Source: DSOI01 sp041394885 (GTDB taxonomy: Bacteria; Acidobacteriota; Terriglobia; Bryobacterales; Bryobacteraceae). Taken from it: a stretch of DNA of 64,000 nt. Position 1 is the first letter of the stretch. Every line of letters begins with the position of its first letter. The translations under genes were made by a program, and so were the position numbers. The notes under the pieces were generated by a model. That model saw only the letters and a program-made list of their open reading frames with translations, ran no database searches and was not told the DNA's origin. Location: positions 1-64,000 of the forward strand of contig JAWKHI010000008.1 in the NCBI GenBank assembly GCA_041394885.1, written 5' to 3'. Positions 35,159 through 43,970 of this stretch are shown here, piece by piece.

Positions 35159-36148
35159 TTAGCGGAGCGATGTCGCCGACGCCGGCTTGGGAGCCGTCTG
35201 CTTGCTTGGAGTAGCGTAGTATCCGGAACGGGTGCGGACCACGGGGCGATTGGGGCCCTTGGCGGTCACCTGGATCCGGCGGTAGGATCCGTCGAGCGCC
35301 TGGACGGCGGGCGAGTATCCGATGATGTACTGATTGCGGATCTCGTGCGCCACTTGGACCGCGAGCGCCTGGACTTCGTCGGCCTCCTTGGGGAAGTAGG
35401 ACAAACCGCCGGAAGCGGTGGCTAGCGCGTTGAGCGCCCGCTGAGCTCGTTTCGCTTTGCGGCGTTCCTCATCGTTGAGCAGACCGATGCAATAGACCAG
35501 CACTTCCTGCTGCTGCGCCTTGGCCACCAGCTTCTCCAGCGTGTTGTTTTCCGAACTGGTGTTGTCATCGCCATCGGTCACCACCAACAGGACGCGCTTA
35601 TCGCGCTTGCCCTTTTCCTTGAGATAGTCGATCGACATGGTGACGGCGTCGCGCATGGCGGTTCCGCCGCGTGTGTCGATCTTGGTCAGCGCTTCCTCGA
35701 GTTTCTTTTCGTCGGCGGTGAAGGGCTGGTCCAGAAAGGCCTCGTCGTTGAAGTTGACGATGAAGACCTCGTCCTGAGGGTTCGAAGCCTTGACGAGCGC
35801 GAGCGCGGCGGCGTTCACCTTCTGGCGTTTGTCGCGCATGGATCCGGAGTTGTCGATGATCAGGCCGAGGGAAACCGGAACGTCTTCACGCCGGAAGATT
35901 TTCACCTCTTGCGGCGCGCCGTTCTCGAGAACGGTGAAGGCAGTGCGGGGGAGCTTATCGACGAGACGGCCTTTGTTGTCGACGACGGTGGCGTGCAACA
36001 CCACCAGACGCGTATCGGAGCGGAACACTGGATCTTCTTCGCCGCCCTTCTGGCCCGCGGGCTGCTGCGCGTACGCCCAAGCGGCTCCAGCGAGAAGGGC
36101 AACGGAGGAGGCTATCAGAATGCTGTTTCGACTACTGAGCTGGTGCAT
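35159..36148 (-). CDS. Exported VWFA-domain protein (acidobacterial type), gene 2 of pair
   Basis: 329 residues. A signal peptide (cleavage near AYAQ) is followed by an N-terminal beta domain (LVVLHATVVDNKGRLVDKLP, FTVLENGAPQEVKIFRRED) and a von Willebrand A domain. The VWA domain has an intact MIDAS DxSxS (LGLIIDNSGSMRDKR), a threonine MIDAS residue in RGGTAMRDAVTMS and the acidic LLVVTDGDDNTS. The C-terminal strand ELRSQ-type motif (EIRNQYIIGYSPAVQALDGS) closes the fold. This matches the VWFA-related domain known mainly in Acidobacteria, which probably binds a metal-dependent ligand. Overlaps the preceding homologue by 17 bp. Confidence 0.93.
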   Translation of the reverse strand: MHQLSSRNSILIASSVALLAGAAWAYAQQPAGQKGGEEDPVFRSDTRLVVLHATVVDNKGRLVDKLPRTAFTVLENGAPQEVKIFRREDVPVSLGLIIDNSGSMRDKRQKVNAAALALVKASNPQDEVFIVNFNDEAFLDQPFTADEKKLEEALTKIDTRGGTAMRDAVTMSIDYLKEKGKRDKRVLLVVTDGDDNTSSENNTLEKLVAKAQQQEVLVYCIGLLNDEERRKAKRAQRALNALATASGGLSYFPKEADEVQALAVQVAHEIRNQYIIGYSPAVQALDGSYRRIQVTAKGPNRPVVRTRSGYYATPSKQTAPKPASATSLR

Positions 36149-37181
36149 AGTATCCCGTTCGGAAATAGGCGCGGAGCGGTGGAAGCCCGCGCGGCTGCAC
36201 CAGCTTCACCTCCACTTTGCGATATTTCCCGTCCTTGGCGGAGTTTTTCGGCGAGTAGCCCAGCACATATTGGCTGCGGAGTTCCACACCGATCTTGGCC
36301 GCCACATCGGGCAGCTCGTTCAGGTTGTCGATGGGGAAGTGGCGTCCGCCGGTCTGCTCCGCCATTTCGGTGAGCAGGCCCGGCCCGGCCATTTCTTCCG
36401 CGGTCCGGCCGCGGCCGGCGATCGCCTCGAAAATTCCCATCGCATAGACTTGGACGTCTGCTTCGCGCACCAGGTTCTTGATTTCGCTCTCCGTGTAGCG
36501 GCTTGAATTGTCGCCGCCGTCCGACAAGACCAGAACAGCCTTGCGCGGGTTCCTGGCTTTCTTCATCTGGTTCATCGCCAGATACAATCCATCGAGCAGC
36601 GCCGTCCGGCCCTTGGCTTGGGTAAAGGCAAGACGGTTCTGCACTTCTTCGGTGTTCGTGGTCCAGGGCACCACCATCTCGGGACGCTCGTTGAATTGGA
36701 TCAGAAAAAACTCATCGGTGGGATTGGCTGTCTTGAAAAACTGCGCCGCGGCCTGCCGGGACTTGTGGAGCTTGGATCCCATGCTGCCGCTGATGTCGAA
36801 CACCAGCCCCACGGAAAGAGGAGCTTCCTCGGAGGAGAACGTCACGATCTCCTGCTCCACCTTATCTTCGAAGAGGCGGAAATGTTCCTTTTCCATGCCG
36901 GTCACCACCTGATTCAACGGGGTCGTGACGGTCACGTTGATCTGAACCAACTGAGTTTCGACGCGGATGTTGGCTGGGCGGCCTGCTTCGTTGGACTCCT
37001 CTGTCTTCCGGGGTGCGCGGGATCGGATCTCCACCCGCGGCTGAGCCCCGCCAGTTTGCGCCGCCCCGGCGGCGGGAGGGTCCTTGGGCGCATCTTCGGC
37101 TCTCGATCCGATTCCGAATAGGATCGGGATCATGACCGCCGTTGCCAATGCCGGAAATGACCGGCGATTCATTGGGACCAT
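36132..37181 (-). CDS. Exported VWFA-domain protein (acidobacterial type), gene 1 of pair
   Basis: 349 residues from ATG 37181 (preceded by AGGAG about 9 nt upstream). A signal peptide (FPALATAVMIPILFGIGSRA) and a low-complexity Pro/Ala linker lead to the N-terminal beta domain (INVTVTTPLNQVVTGMEKEH) and the VWA domain with MIDAS VGLVFDISGSMGSK, Thr in AKGRTALLDGLYLA and VLVLSDGGDNSSR. It ends YVLGYSPKNSAKDGKYRKVE, like its neighbour. The two adjacent copies differ enough to be an old tandem duplication. They probably act together on the surface or in the periplasm. About 120 bp separate its start from the histidine kinase gene upstream on the same strand; a promoter likely lies there. Confidence 0.93.
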   Translation of the reverse strand: MVPMNRRSFPALATAVMIPILFGIGSRAEDAPKDPPAAGAAQTGGAQPRVEIRSRAPRKTEESNEAGRPANIRVETQLVQINVTVTTPLNQVVTGMEKEHFRLFEDKVEQEIVTFSSEEAPLSVGLVFDISGSMGSKLHKSRQAAAQFFKTANPTDEFFLIQFNERPEMVVPWTTNTEEVQNRLAFTQAKGRTALLDGLYLAMNQMKKARNPRKAVLVLSDGGDNSSRYTESEIKNLVREADVQVYAMGIFEAIAGRGRTAEEMAGPGLLTEMAEQTGGRHFPIDNLNELPDVAAKIGVELRSQYVLGYSPKNSAKDGKYRKVEVKLVQPRGLPPLRAYFRTGYYAPAQ

Positions 37182-37302
37182 TTCGCCAGCTCCTCGAATG
37201 GTGCGCCGCCAGTAAAAGACGGGTACACAGCCCCGCCCCAAACCGCCTTCAGTATATCATGCGTGTTTCGCGAACCCCCTCGGGAAAAGCCCCGATACGG
37301 GC

Positions 37303-38850
37303 CTAAGTACAAGGTTTTACATCCTTGCTGCCTGCGTCCGGCTCCGCCGTGATTTCCGGGCAACACCGCAGCCGGATGGTGACCTCCAGGCCCCCTTCCG
37401 GCCGGTTCCGGCAGGCGACCGTGCCGCCGCTCGAAGTAACCGCCGCTTTGACGATGGCAAGGCCCAAACCCGCGCCGCCCGATTGCCGCGATCGCGAGTC
37501 GTCGACACGATAGAAAGGCTGGAATAGGTGTTCGAGAACATCCTCGGGGACGCCCGGACCCCGGTCAGCAATCACCAGGTGTACGTGCTGTTGCTTGCGT
37601 TGTGCCGATACCGTGATTTCGCCGGCGTGCCCGGCGTAGCGAATGGCGTTGCGGATCACGTTGCCGAGAGCTCTCTCCAATCCGGCCGGGTCCGCGAGAG
37701 CGGTGAGAGGCTCCCCACCCACGAGCCGGACCCGGGCGCCCGCGGCTTCGCGCGCGATCACCGCGGCAGCCAGAGTACGCACGTCCACCGGCGAGGGTTC
37801 GACGCGTTTTTCGGTCAGGCCTGCTTTCGAAAAATCCAGCAGCTCACGGACAAGACCGGACATTTGCTCCACTTCGTCGCGCAATCCGTCGAGGTAGCGG
37901 CGCTCCGGCTGCCGGTCTACCCGTTCTTCCAGAATGCAAAGAGCCGCCTGCGTTCGGGAGATTGGCGCCGCCAGTTCGTGGGCGATGTCTCCGAGAAATC
38001 GCTTCTGGCCATGAAGGTGTCCGCCGAGTTGGGCGGCCATGCGATTCAACGATTCGGCCACTTCCTGGATCTCACCGCCGTCGTTCGAAATCGGGAGCCG
38101 GTCTTGCAGCTGGCCCTGCGCGAAACGCTCGGTGGCGACATGGATCTGCCGCACCGCGCTGGTGAGGCGATGGATCAGCGGGCCCCAGCAAAGCAGGGTT
38201 ATGCCGGCGATTGCCAGAAAGCAAAACAGCCATGGCCGCAGGTCGAAAATCAGCGGAGTAAAGATCAAGTTGGACGAGCGGACCACGAAGATTCCGCCAA
38301 CCCTGGGCGTATCTTCACCCGGGAGAAAAATGGGGGCGCGCACGGCGAACCAATAGCCGGAGGAACCGGGATCAGCGTAGAACTCCACGGCGTGTTGCGG
38401 TCCGGGGATCGGATCGTCCGGACCTATCTGGCCTGGGAGAATCGCCGGGCCGTGCGGTAGAGAGCGCGGCGGCCCCGGCCCGGCCTTTCCCGACGGCGGA
38501 GGGTGGCGAGGCCTGCCGTCATCGCCTTTCGTGAGCATCGCGCGGACTTCGGCGGGCACCGCGAGCAGAGACCCACCGATTGGTCTCATGTCGCGCCCGA
38601 TAAATATCCCGATTTCGACGCCGTGCCGGCGTTCGGCTTCCTTTACAACCCTCGCTTGCTCGGAGGCGGCTTTTCCGCGTGTCCTGGCAGCTACGTTGTG
38701 GGCAACTCTCCGCAACCGCGCCTCGCCCGGAGCCAGCAGGATAGAGGCCATGCCGGCCCGGAACTCGACACGAACGAATACGAGTAGCGCCGCCAAAACC
38801 AGGACGAGATTGGCCGCCGCGGCAACAACGACGCGAGTTCGGATGCGCAC
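37303..38850 (-). CDS. Membrane sensor histidine kinase (CpxA/BaeS-like)
   Basis: 515 residues, GTG start at 38850. An N-terminal membrane segment (about 8-28) is followed by a periplasmic sensor region containing a GDDGRPRHPPPSGKAGPGPP low-complexity stretch. The second membrane segment is LFCFLAIAGITLLCWGPLIH, then a HAMP linker (RFAQGQLQDRLPISNDGGEI). The dimerisation helix carries His in FLGDIAHELAAPISRTQ. The ATP-binding domain has N-box NVIRNAIRYAGHAGEITV, G1 IADRGPGVPEDVLEHLFQPF and G2 GGAGLGLAIVKAAV. The phospho-His context HELAAP replaces the common HELRTP. It starts one base after the stop of the response regulator (TAGGTG), so the pair is made together and senses envelope conditions. 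Confidence 0.93.
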   Translation of the reverse strand: MRIRTRVVVAAAANLVLVLAALLVFVRVEFRAGMASILLAPGEARLRRVAHNVAARTRGKAASEQARVVKEAERRHGVEIGIFIGRDMRPIGGSLLAVPAEVRAMLTKGDDGRPRHPPPSGKAGPGPPRSLPHGPAILPGQIGPDDPIPGPQHAVEFYADPGSSGYWFAVRAPIFLPGEDTPRVGGIFVVRSSNLIFTPLIFDLRPWLFCFLAIAGITLLCWGPLIHRLTSAVRQIHVATERFAQGQLQDRLPISNDGGEIQEVAESLNRMAAQLGGHLHGQKRFLGDIAHELAAPISRTQAALCILEERVDRQPERRYLDGLRDEVEQMSGLVRELLDFSKAGLTEKRVEPSPVDVRTLAAAVIAREAAGARVRLVGGEPLTALADPAGLERALGNVIRNAIRYAGHAGEITVSAQRKQQHVHLVIADRGPGVPEDVLEHLFQPFYRVDDSRSRQSGGAGLGLAIVKAAVTSSGGTVACRNRPEGGLEVTIRLRCCPEITAEPDAGSKDVKPCT

Positions 38851-39573
38851 CTACGCATCCCCGCAAACGAGTCGGTACCCGGCAGCGCGGACCGTCTGTA
38901 TGAACCGCGGATTGCGGCTATCGTCACCCAGCTTTCGGCGGAGGGAGCTGACATGCACGTCGATGGACCGGTCAAATACGTCGAGTTCCCGATCCGACAC
39001 CTGGGCTAGCAGGCTCTCGCGGCTCAAAACCCTTCCCCGGCCCCGGACCAGGGCCTGCAACAGCCCGAATTCTACAGGCGTCAGCGGCACCAACGCTCCG
39101 TCGATGTGCACGGTGTGGGTGCTCGGATCCACCCGCAGGCCATTGATTTCGATCGGAGAGCCAGCTCCCGTAGGTTCCCCGTTGCGCGGCTCCGAGGGCG
39201 CCGCCCGGCGGAGAACGGCGCGGATTCTCGCCAACAATTCCCGCGTGGACGATGTCTTCGGCACATAGTCATCCGCACCCATTTCGAGACCCACCACGCG
39301 GTCCGTGTCTTCGCCCCTGGCGGTGAGCATCACCACCGGGGCGGTGGATGTGGTGCGCAGCCGTCCCAAAAGTTGAAATCCGTCGAGCCCAGGCAGCATG
39401 ACGTCGAGGATGATGGCGTCAAAGCGGTCCGTCGCGGCGCATTGCAACCCTTCCGGACCGGTGTGCGCGAATTCGAGATCGAAGCCCATGGGCTCGAAGT
39501 AGTCGCGGATCAGTTCACACAACTTCACGTCGTCGTCTACCATCAGCAATCGGTGTCGGCCCAGGTTCGGCAT
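38851..39573 (-). CDS. OmpR/CpxR-family response regulator
   Basis: 240 residues. The receiver domain has the acidic pair LLMVDDDVKLC, the phospho-acceptor Asp in AIILDVMLPGLDGF and the Thr/Ala switch VVMLTARGEDTD. The conserved KPF near the end of the domain is replaced by KTS (DDYVPKTSSTRELL), which is unusual because the cis-Pro is normally needed for phosphorylation geometry. The C-terminal winged helix is standard: LTPVEFGLLQALVRGRGRVL, recognition region DVHVSSLRRKLGDDSRNPRF and IQTVRAAGYRLV. It pairs with the histidine kinase directly downstream and overlaps the end of the small membrane-protein gene at 39543-39857 by 31 bp. Confidence 0.93.
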   Translation of the reverse strand: MPNLGRHRLLMVDDDVKLCELIRDYFEPMGFDLEFAHTGPEGLQCAATDRFDAIILDVMLPGLDGFQLLGRLRTTSTAPVVMLTARGEDTDRVVGLEMGADDYVPKTSSTRELLARIRAVLRRAAPSEPRNGEPTGAGSPIEINGLRVDPSTHTVHIDGALVPLTPVEFGLLQALVRGRGRVLSRESLLAQVSDRELDVFDRSIDVHVSSLRRKLGDDSRNPRFIQTVRAAGYRLVCGDA

Positions 39574-39857
39574 TGTCTTCCGCGGATGCCAGACCTATCG
39601 GTCATACGAGGGTGATTCATTAGCCGGTCGATGCCGGCATGCGGGTCCCAACCGCACCCCGGTCCCAAGGCAACCCAGGAGTGCGCCGGCTCAGCCGGGT
39701 GTCCGGCGCCGTTGGATTGAGCCGATTTTTCTTTGTCGTCGGCGGCTTCGAGCGCGTGTTCCTGGAGCAGCACTACCGCGGCTAACAGAATGATGCTCAG
39801 CAAGCCCCACACGGCGCCGGCAAACTCCCATCCGGTGTTTTCCATGTCTGCAACCAT
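39543..39857 (-). CDS. Small single-span membrane protein upstream of the two-component genes
   Basis: 104 residues if it begins at ATG 39857 (100 from the ATG at 39845, which is also plausible). One membrane segment is clear: WEFAGAVWGLLSIILLAAVV, with an acidic/basic tail (ALEAADDKEKSAQSN) and a His/Trp/Gly-rich C-terminal part. It overlaps the response regulator start by 31 bp, so the genes are probably coupled. It may be an accessory sensor or inhibitor of the kinase, in the way small membrane proteins modulate some two-component systems. No family recognised; the coding sense of the last third is uncertain. Confidence 0.5.
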   Translation of the reverse strand: MVADMENTGWEFAGAVWGLLSIILLAAVVLLQEHALEAADDKEKSAQSNGAGHPAEPAHSWVALGPGCGWDPHAGIDRLMNHPRMTDRSGIRGRQCRTWADTDC

Positions 39858-39882
39858 CGCTTTCCGGTGAACGCACCAGGGG

Positions 39883-40089
39883 CTAGAATCCGTCGCGGAG
39901 GCTCCGATGTAGGGCGCCCACGACAACCAGGACGAATCCACCCAGCCCGATCAGGGTGGAGCCGGAATAGGTGGTCGCGGAGTCCACCTGGGGCAGGAAG
40001 TATTCCCTAAACAGTACCAATACTCCAAAAAAGACGATGCAGAGCACGCCGCAGGCGGTGCTCGCGATTTCCAGTCCTCGTTCATCCAT
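39883..40089 (-). CDS. Tiny two-span membrane protein, first gene of the two-component operon
   Basis: 68 residues from ATG 40089 (GGAG about 8 nt upstream; an ATG three codons earlier sits directly against it). Two hydrophobic segments, IASTACGVLCIVFFGVLVLF and STLIGLGGFVLVVVGALHRS, are joined by a short loop (YFLPQVDSATTYSG). It lies upstream of the other small membrane protein and of the response-regulator/kinase pair, with a 25-bp gap. The size and place suggest a modulator of the kinase, but no homologue is known to me. Confidence 0.6.
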   Translation of the reverse strand: MDERGLEIASTACGVLCIVFFGVLVLFREYFLPQVDSATTYSGSTLIGLGGFVLVVVGALHRSLRDGF

Positions 40090-40222
40090 TTCCCTCATCT
40101 CCTCTTTTGCTCGATCTTTGGTTCCGGTCCGGTGTCTGCCGGCCTGAAACCAGCATGCGGGGCAAACGTTAGGAGAGGATGTGCGGCGGCAGGGGAAACG
40201 TAAAGGTGGGCGTGTGAATTGT

Positions 40223-40269
40223 AAAGGGGGGCTCACGCGACCGGAACCCCCTGTCGGAGCCCCCCCTTT
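40223..40269. promoter_or_regulatory. Inverted repeat in the divergent promoter region (likely operator)
   Basis: Arms aaaggggggctc (40223-40234) and gagcccccccttt (40257-40269) match over 12 bp with a single extra C, separated by 22 bp. It lies between the divergent small-membrane-protein operon and the TonB-dependent receptor gene. The right arm overlaps the -35 of the receptor promoter. A 12-bp palindrome CCCGAATTCGGG follows at 40304-40315, near the start of transcription. Confidence 0.5.
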
Positions 40270-40295
40270 CGCGCGGCCTCCATCCTTGATATGAT
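40267..40295 (+). promoter_or_regulatory. Predicted promoter of TonB-dependent receptor 2
   Basis: A TATGAT -10-like hexamer (40290-40295) and a weak -35 TTTCGC (40267-40272) with 17-bp spacing. Transcription would begin near 40302, giving a leader of about 36 nt with AGGGG 10 nt ahead of ATG 40338. Confidence 0.4.
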
Positions 40296-40337
40296 CCCCA
40301 GCGCCCGAATTCGGGAAATTCTTTCAGGGGTCCGAAG

Positions 40338-43300
40338 ATGAAAAAAGTGGGTTTGTTGTTTGTCTCGCTTGCCATTCTGGTGCGGGGCCAGGATTTTCGA
40401 TCGACCATTCAAGGCACTGTGACCGACCCGACCGGGGCCGTCGTGACTGCCGCCTCGATCACACTCAAGAACTCCGGCACGGGAGCGACGCGCACAGCTT
40501 CGGCCGGCGAAGACGGCTTCTATGCCTTTCAATTCCTGCCTCCCGGCGAATACACGCTCACCATTGCCGCGCCCGGGTTCCGCTCCCAGGAGCGCAAGGG
40601 GCTGGTTGTCGCCCTGACGCAGACAGTGCGCGAGGACGTGACACTACAACTGGGCGATACCGCGGAAACGGTGTCCGTAGTGGCCGATGTCGCCCTGGTG
40701 GAGCCTGACTCCACGGCCCTGGGCACGGCCATCCGCCAGGAAATTCGCGACAACCTTCCGCTGAAGGGCCGCAGTTCCCTGTTCATGTTCACACTCACGC
40801 CGGGCGTGGTGAACAATCGCTACGGCGAGGACACACGGCCGAACGACACCATCACCAACGTGCTGTTTTCCGCCAATGGCGCACCGGTGGCCGCCACCGA
40901 CGTGTTCGTGGACGGAGCGTCGAACACGGTGAACGTCAATCGCGGGGTCAACATATCGCAGTGGGTGCCGGCCGTTGATTCAATCGCCGAGTACAAGCTG
41001 GAGGTCGGGACGGTGCCTGCCGAATTCGGGCGATCCGGCGGGAGCGCAACGAACATGGTGATCAAGTCCGGCACTAACCGGTTCAACGGAACGCTGTATA
41101 ACTTCCTGCGCAACTCGGCGCTCGACGCCAATCAGTATTTCGCCCGTGGGCAAGGTACGCCGCTAGCCGCATTCTCGGCCAATACTTTCGGCGTCTCGGT
41201 GGGCGGTCCGGTCTATGTCCCCGGGCTCTACAACGGCCGGGACCGGACATTCTGGTTCGCCAGCTACGAAGGCGCGCGGGAAGGCAATGGACTCAACCGC
41301 ACCGCGTCGGTTCCATCGGCCAAAATGCGGGCCGGTGACTACTCCGAAGTGGCGGCCGCGATCTACGATCCGTTCTCGGTAGCCACGCAAAACGGCGCGC
41401 CCACCCGGACTCCGTTTGCCGGAAACATCATTCCGGCCACGAGGCAGGATGCCGTGGCGCGAAACATGATGAAGTTCTTCCCGGAGCCGAACCGTACCGG
41501 CCCTTCCGCTACTCAACCCTGGGTGCAGAATTTCGGCTTCTCCGCCAAGTGGCCGCGCAACTACAACATGTTCGTCACCAAGATCGACCATCGCTTCTCC
41601 GAGAGCCTGAATACTTTCTTCCGGATCAACTACGGCACGGCGCTACTGGTATTCCCGCACGAGTTCGATGGCATCGCGTCGCCGGGCCGTAATATCGTCA
41701 ACCGCCCGCACTTCGGAGTAAGTTGGGGGACGACCTTACTCGTCAACAGCCGCACAACATTCGACGTCCGGCTGGGATTCTCCCGCGCCAAGGAAGACAA
41801 CCAGCCCTTCTCGGCCGGCTTCGATCTGACTTCGCTCGGGTTCCCGGCAAGCTTCGTGGGGCTCACGCAGATGCAGGCGTTTCCAACCGTGCGCGTATCC
41901 GGGTTTCAGGGCTTGGCCGGATCGCCTCTCATCTTCGATCCTGGCCAGACCTACAGCCTTCAGACCAACGTCTCTCAACAGCGCGGCCGCCATGTGATGA
42001 AAGCCGGCATCGACTTCCGGTTGCTCTACGGTAACTTTTTCCGCAACACCAATCCGAGCGGAACGTTTTCCTATTCGAACGCATGGTCCAACGGTCCGCG
42101 GGCGGACACCCCCACCAACGGCACGGGCTTTCCGATGGCTTCGTTCCTGATGGGACTCGGGAGCGGATCGCTCGACAACAACACGGGCGTTTCGATTCTC
42201 AACAAATACTACGGATTCTTTCTGCAAGACGACTGGCGAGTGACGAGCAAGCTCACCCTGAACCTCGGCCTACGGTACGAGTACGAAACACCGCGCACCG
42301 AACGCTACGATCGCACCACACGCGGCTTCGACCGCGGCGCAACCAGTCCGATTCAGGTGCCTGGCTTCAACCTGAAGGGCGGATTGGTGTACGCGGCGCA
42401 AAACGGCCTTCCTCGCGGAATCTACGCTCCGGACCGCAACAACTTCGCACCCCGGATCGGGTTCGCTTATTCGCTGAACTCCAGGACTATTCTCCGCGGC
42501 GGCTACGCGCTCCACTACATTCCTGTGGTCGGATCGGTGGATTCGGTCGGCTACTCCACCACCACCACCGTCGTCACTTCCGAGGACGGCATTACGCCCA
42601 AGGACCGATTGAGCAATCCCTTTCCCGCCGGATTGCTTCCCGCTGCTGGAAACTCGCTCGGTTTGGCCACGCTGGTAGGCCAGAACATTTCCTTCGTCGA
42701 GCCCGGTGACGTAACCCCGAAACTGCACACATGGAACTTCAACATTCAGCGGGAGGTGTTCGCGCGCAGTCTCTTTCAGATCGGCTACATCGGGAGCCGC
42801 GGTATCAACCTCGCCAGTGAAGTCTCGATCGGCAACAATATCGTCGAGAACATCAATCAGGTTCCGAGCGAGAATCTGCGATTGGGCCGAAGTCTGCTCG
42901 AAGTGATTCCGAATCCGTTTTTCGGCGTGATCACCGCCGGTCCTCTGGCCGGACGCAACGTGCAGCGGCAGCAATTGCTGCGGCCGTTCCCGCAGTTCCA
43001 GAACATCACGCGCAACCTCCCTACCTTCGGCAACTCCGTCTATCACTCGCTGCAGACGAAGTTCGAGCAGCGGATGTGGCGCGGGCTCACCTCGCTCATC
43101 TCCTACACCTACTCGAAGAACATCGGGGACCTCGGCCCTACGCAAGACTACGGCAACCGCCGCAACGAACGCGCCCCAATGGCGTTCGACGTCCCGCACC
43201 GGCTTACCACGACGATCTCGTGGGATGTTCCCGCCGGACGCGGACGCAAGTTTTTCGGCGGCGCATCCAGAGCCGCCGATCTCGCGATTGGGCATTGGAA

Positions 43301-43754
43301 CATCGCCATGTTCAACACGTTTCAGTCCGGATTCCCGCTCAGTTTCGGCGTCAACCAAAATACGCTCTTCCTTGCCGGCGCGGGCGGCCAACGCCCTGAC
43401 GCGACAGGGGATCCCAATAGCGGCATCTCCGGCTCCATCACGGACCGCCTCACGCGTTACTTCAATACCGCGGCGTTCACGCAACCGGCGGATTTCACCT
43501 TCGGCAACACCGGTCCGCGGGTGGGGTGGCTGCGCAATCCCGGGATGAACAACTTCAATCTGACGCTGACCAAACAGTTCGTCATCACCGAGCGATTCAA
43601 GCTGAATCTACGGGCGTCGTCGTTCAACTTGATGAACCACCCGGTTTTCGCAGGACCGAATACGACCCTCGGCGCGGCGGGTTCGTTCGGCCGGATTTTC
43701 AGCCAGGCGAATCTCAATCGTCAAACCGAGGTGGTTCTCCGCCTGTATTTCTGA
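40338..43754 (+). CDS. TonB-dependent receptor with N-terminal carboxypeptidase-regulatory-like domain (second copy)
   Basis: 1,138 residues. A signal peptide (MKKVGLLFVSLAILVRGQ) is followed by the CarboxypepD_reg-like domain (TIQGTVTDPTGAVVTAASIT, FQFLPPGEYTLTIAAPGFRS), the plug (VFVDGASNTVNVNRGVNISQ, SGGSATNMVIKSGTNRFNGT) and a barrel ending VVLRLYF. Same architecture as the receptor at 9,027-12,410 but only distantly similar in sequence, so the two probably take up different ligands. No degradative genes lie nearby. A small WXXGXW protein follows after a hairpin terminator. An inverted repeat overlaps its predicted promoter. Confidence 0.93.
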   Translation: MKKVGLLFVSLAILVRGQDFRSTIQGTVTDPTGAVVTAASITLKNSGTGATRTASAGEDGFYAFQFLPPGEYTLTIAAPGFRSQERKGLVVALTQTVREDVTLQLGDTAETVSVVADVALVEPDSTALGTAIRQEIRDNLPLKGRSSLFMFTLTPGVVNNRYGEDTRPNDTITNVLFSANGAPVAATDVFVDGASNTVNVNRGVNISQWVPAVDSIAEYKLEVGTVPAEFGRSGGSATNMVIKSGTNRFNGTLYNFLRNSALDANQYFARGQGTPLAAFSANTFGVSVGGPVYVPGLYNGRDRTFWFASYEGAREGNGLNRTASVPSAKMRAGDYSEVAAAIYDPFSVATQNGAPTRTPFAGNIIPATRQDAVARNMMKFFPEPNRTGPSATQPWVQNFGFSAKWPRNYNMFVTKIDHRFSESLNTFFRINYGTALLVFPHEFDGIASPGRNIVNRPHFGVSWGTTLLVNSRTTFDVRLGFSRAKEDNQPFSAGFDLTSLGFPASFVGLTQMQAFPTVRVSGFQGLAGSPLIFDPGQTYSLQTNVSQQRGRHVMKAGIDFRLLYGNFFRNTNPSGTFSYSNAWSNGPRADTPTNGTGFPMASFLMGLGSGSLDNNTGVSILNKYYGFFLQDDWRVTSKLTLNLGLRYEYETPRTERYDRTTRGFDRGATSPIQVPGFNLKGGLVYAAQNGLPRGIYAPDRNNFAPRIGFAYSLNSRTILRGGYALHYIPVVGSVDSVGYSTTTTVVTSEDGITPKDRLSNPFPAGLLPAAGNSLGLATLVGQNISFVEPGDVTPKLHTWNFNIQREVFARSLFQIGYIGSRGINLASEVSIGNNIVENINQVPSENLRLGRSLLEVIPNPFFGVITAGPLAGRNVQRQQLLRPFPQFQNITRNLPTFGNSVYHSLQTKFEQRMWRGLTSLISYTYSKNIGDLGPTQDYGNRRNERAPMAFDVPHRLTTTISWDVPAGRGRKFFGGASRAADLAIGHWNIAMFNTFQSGFPLSFGVNQNTLFLAGAGGQRPDATGDPNSGISGSITDRLTRYFNTAAFTQPADFTFGNTGPRVGWLRNPGMNNFNLTLTKQFVITERFKLNLRASSFNLMNHPVFAGPNTTLGAAGSFGRIFSQANLNRQTEVVLRLYF

Positions 43755-43780
43755 TTTCAGACGGCCGAACAGGCAAGATT

Positions 43781-43817
43781 CGAGCGCGGTTGTGGCTGAA
43801 TACCACCGCCGCGCTCG
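43781..43817 (+). terminator. Long hairpin terminator after TonB-dependent receptor 2
   Basis: Arms cgagcgcggttgtgg (43781-43795) and ccaccgccgcgctcg (43803-43817) pair over 15 bp with one wobble and one mismatch, enclosing a 7-nt loop. It is 26 bp after the receptor stop. No T tract follows, so termination may need Rho. It separates the receptor from the WXXGXW gene. Confidence 0.7.
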
Positions 43818-43970
43818 GAAGCAACCATCTCCTCGCGCCGGCTCCGTTGCAGAAATCCCGTGTTTACAAGTATTTCCGGATTGGCTCTCCGCTTGCACTC
43901 CTGGGATGCGTAAGCCGGCAGGCAGTTTCGAGCCGGAGCCCGAACAGAGCCGGGCAGAAGGAGAAAGAAT

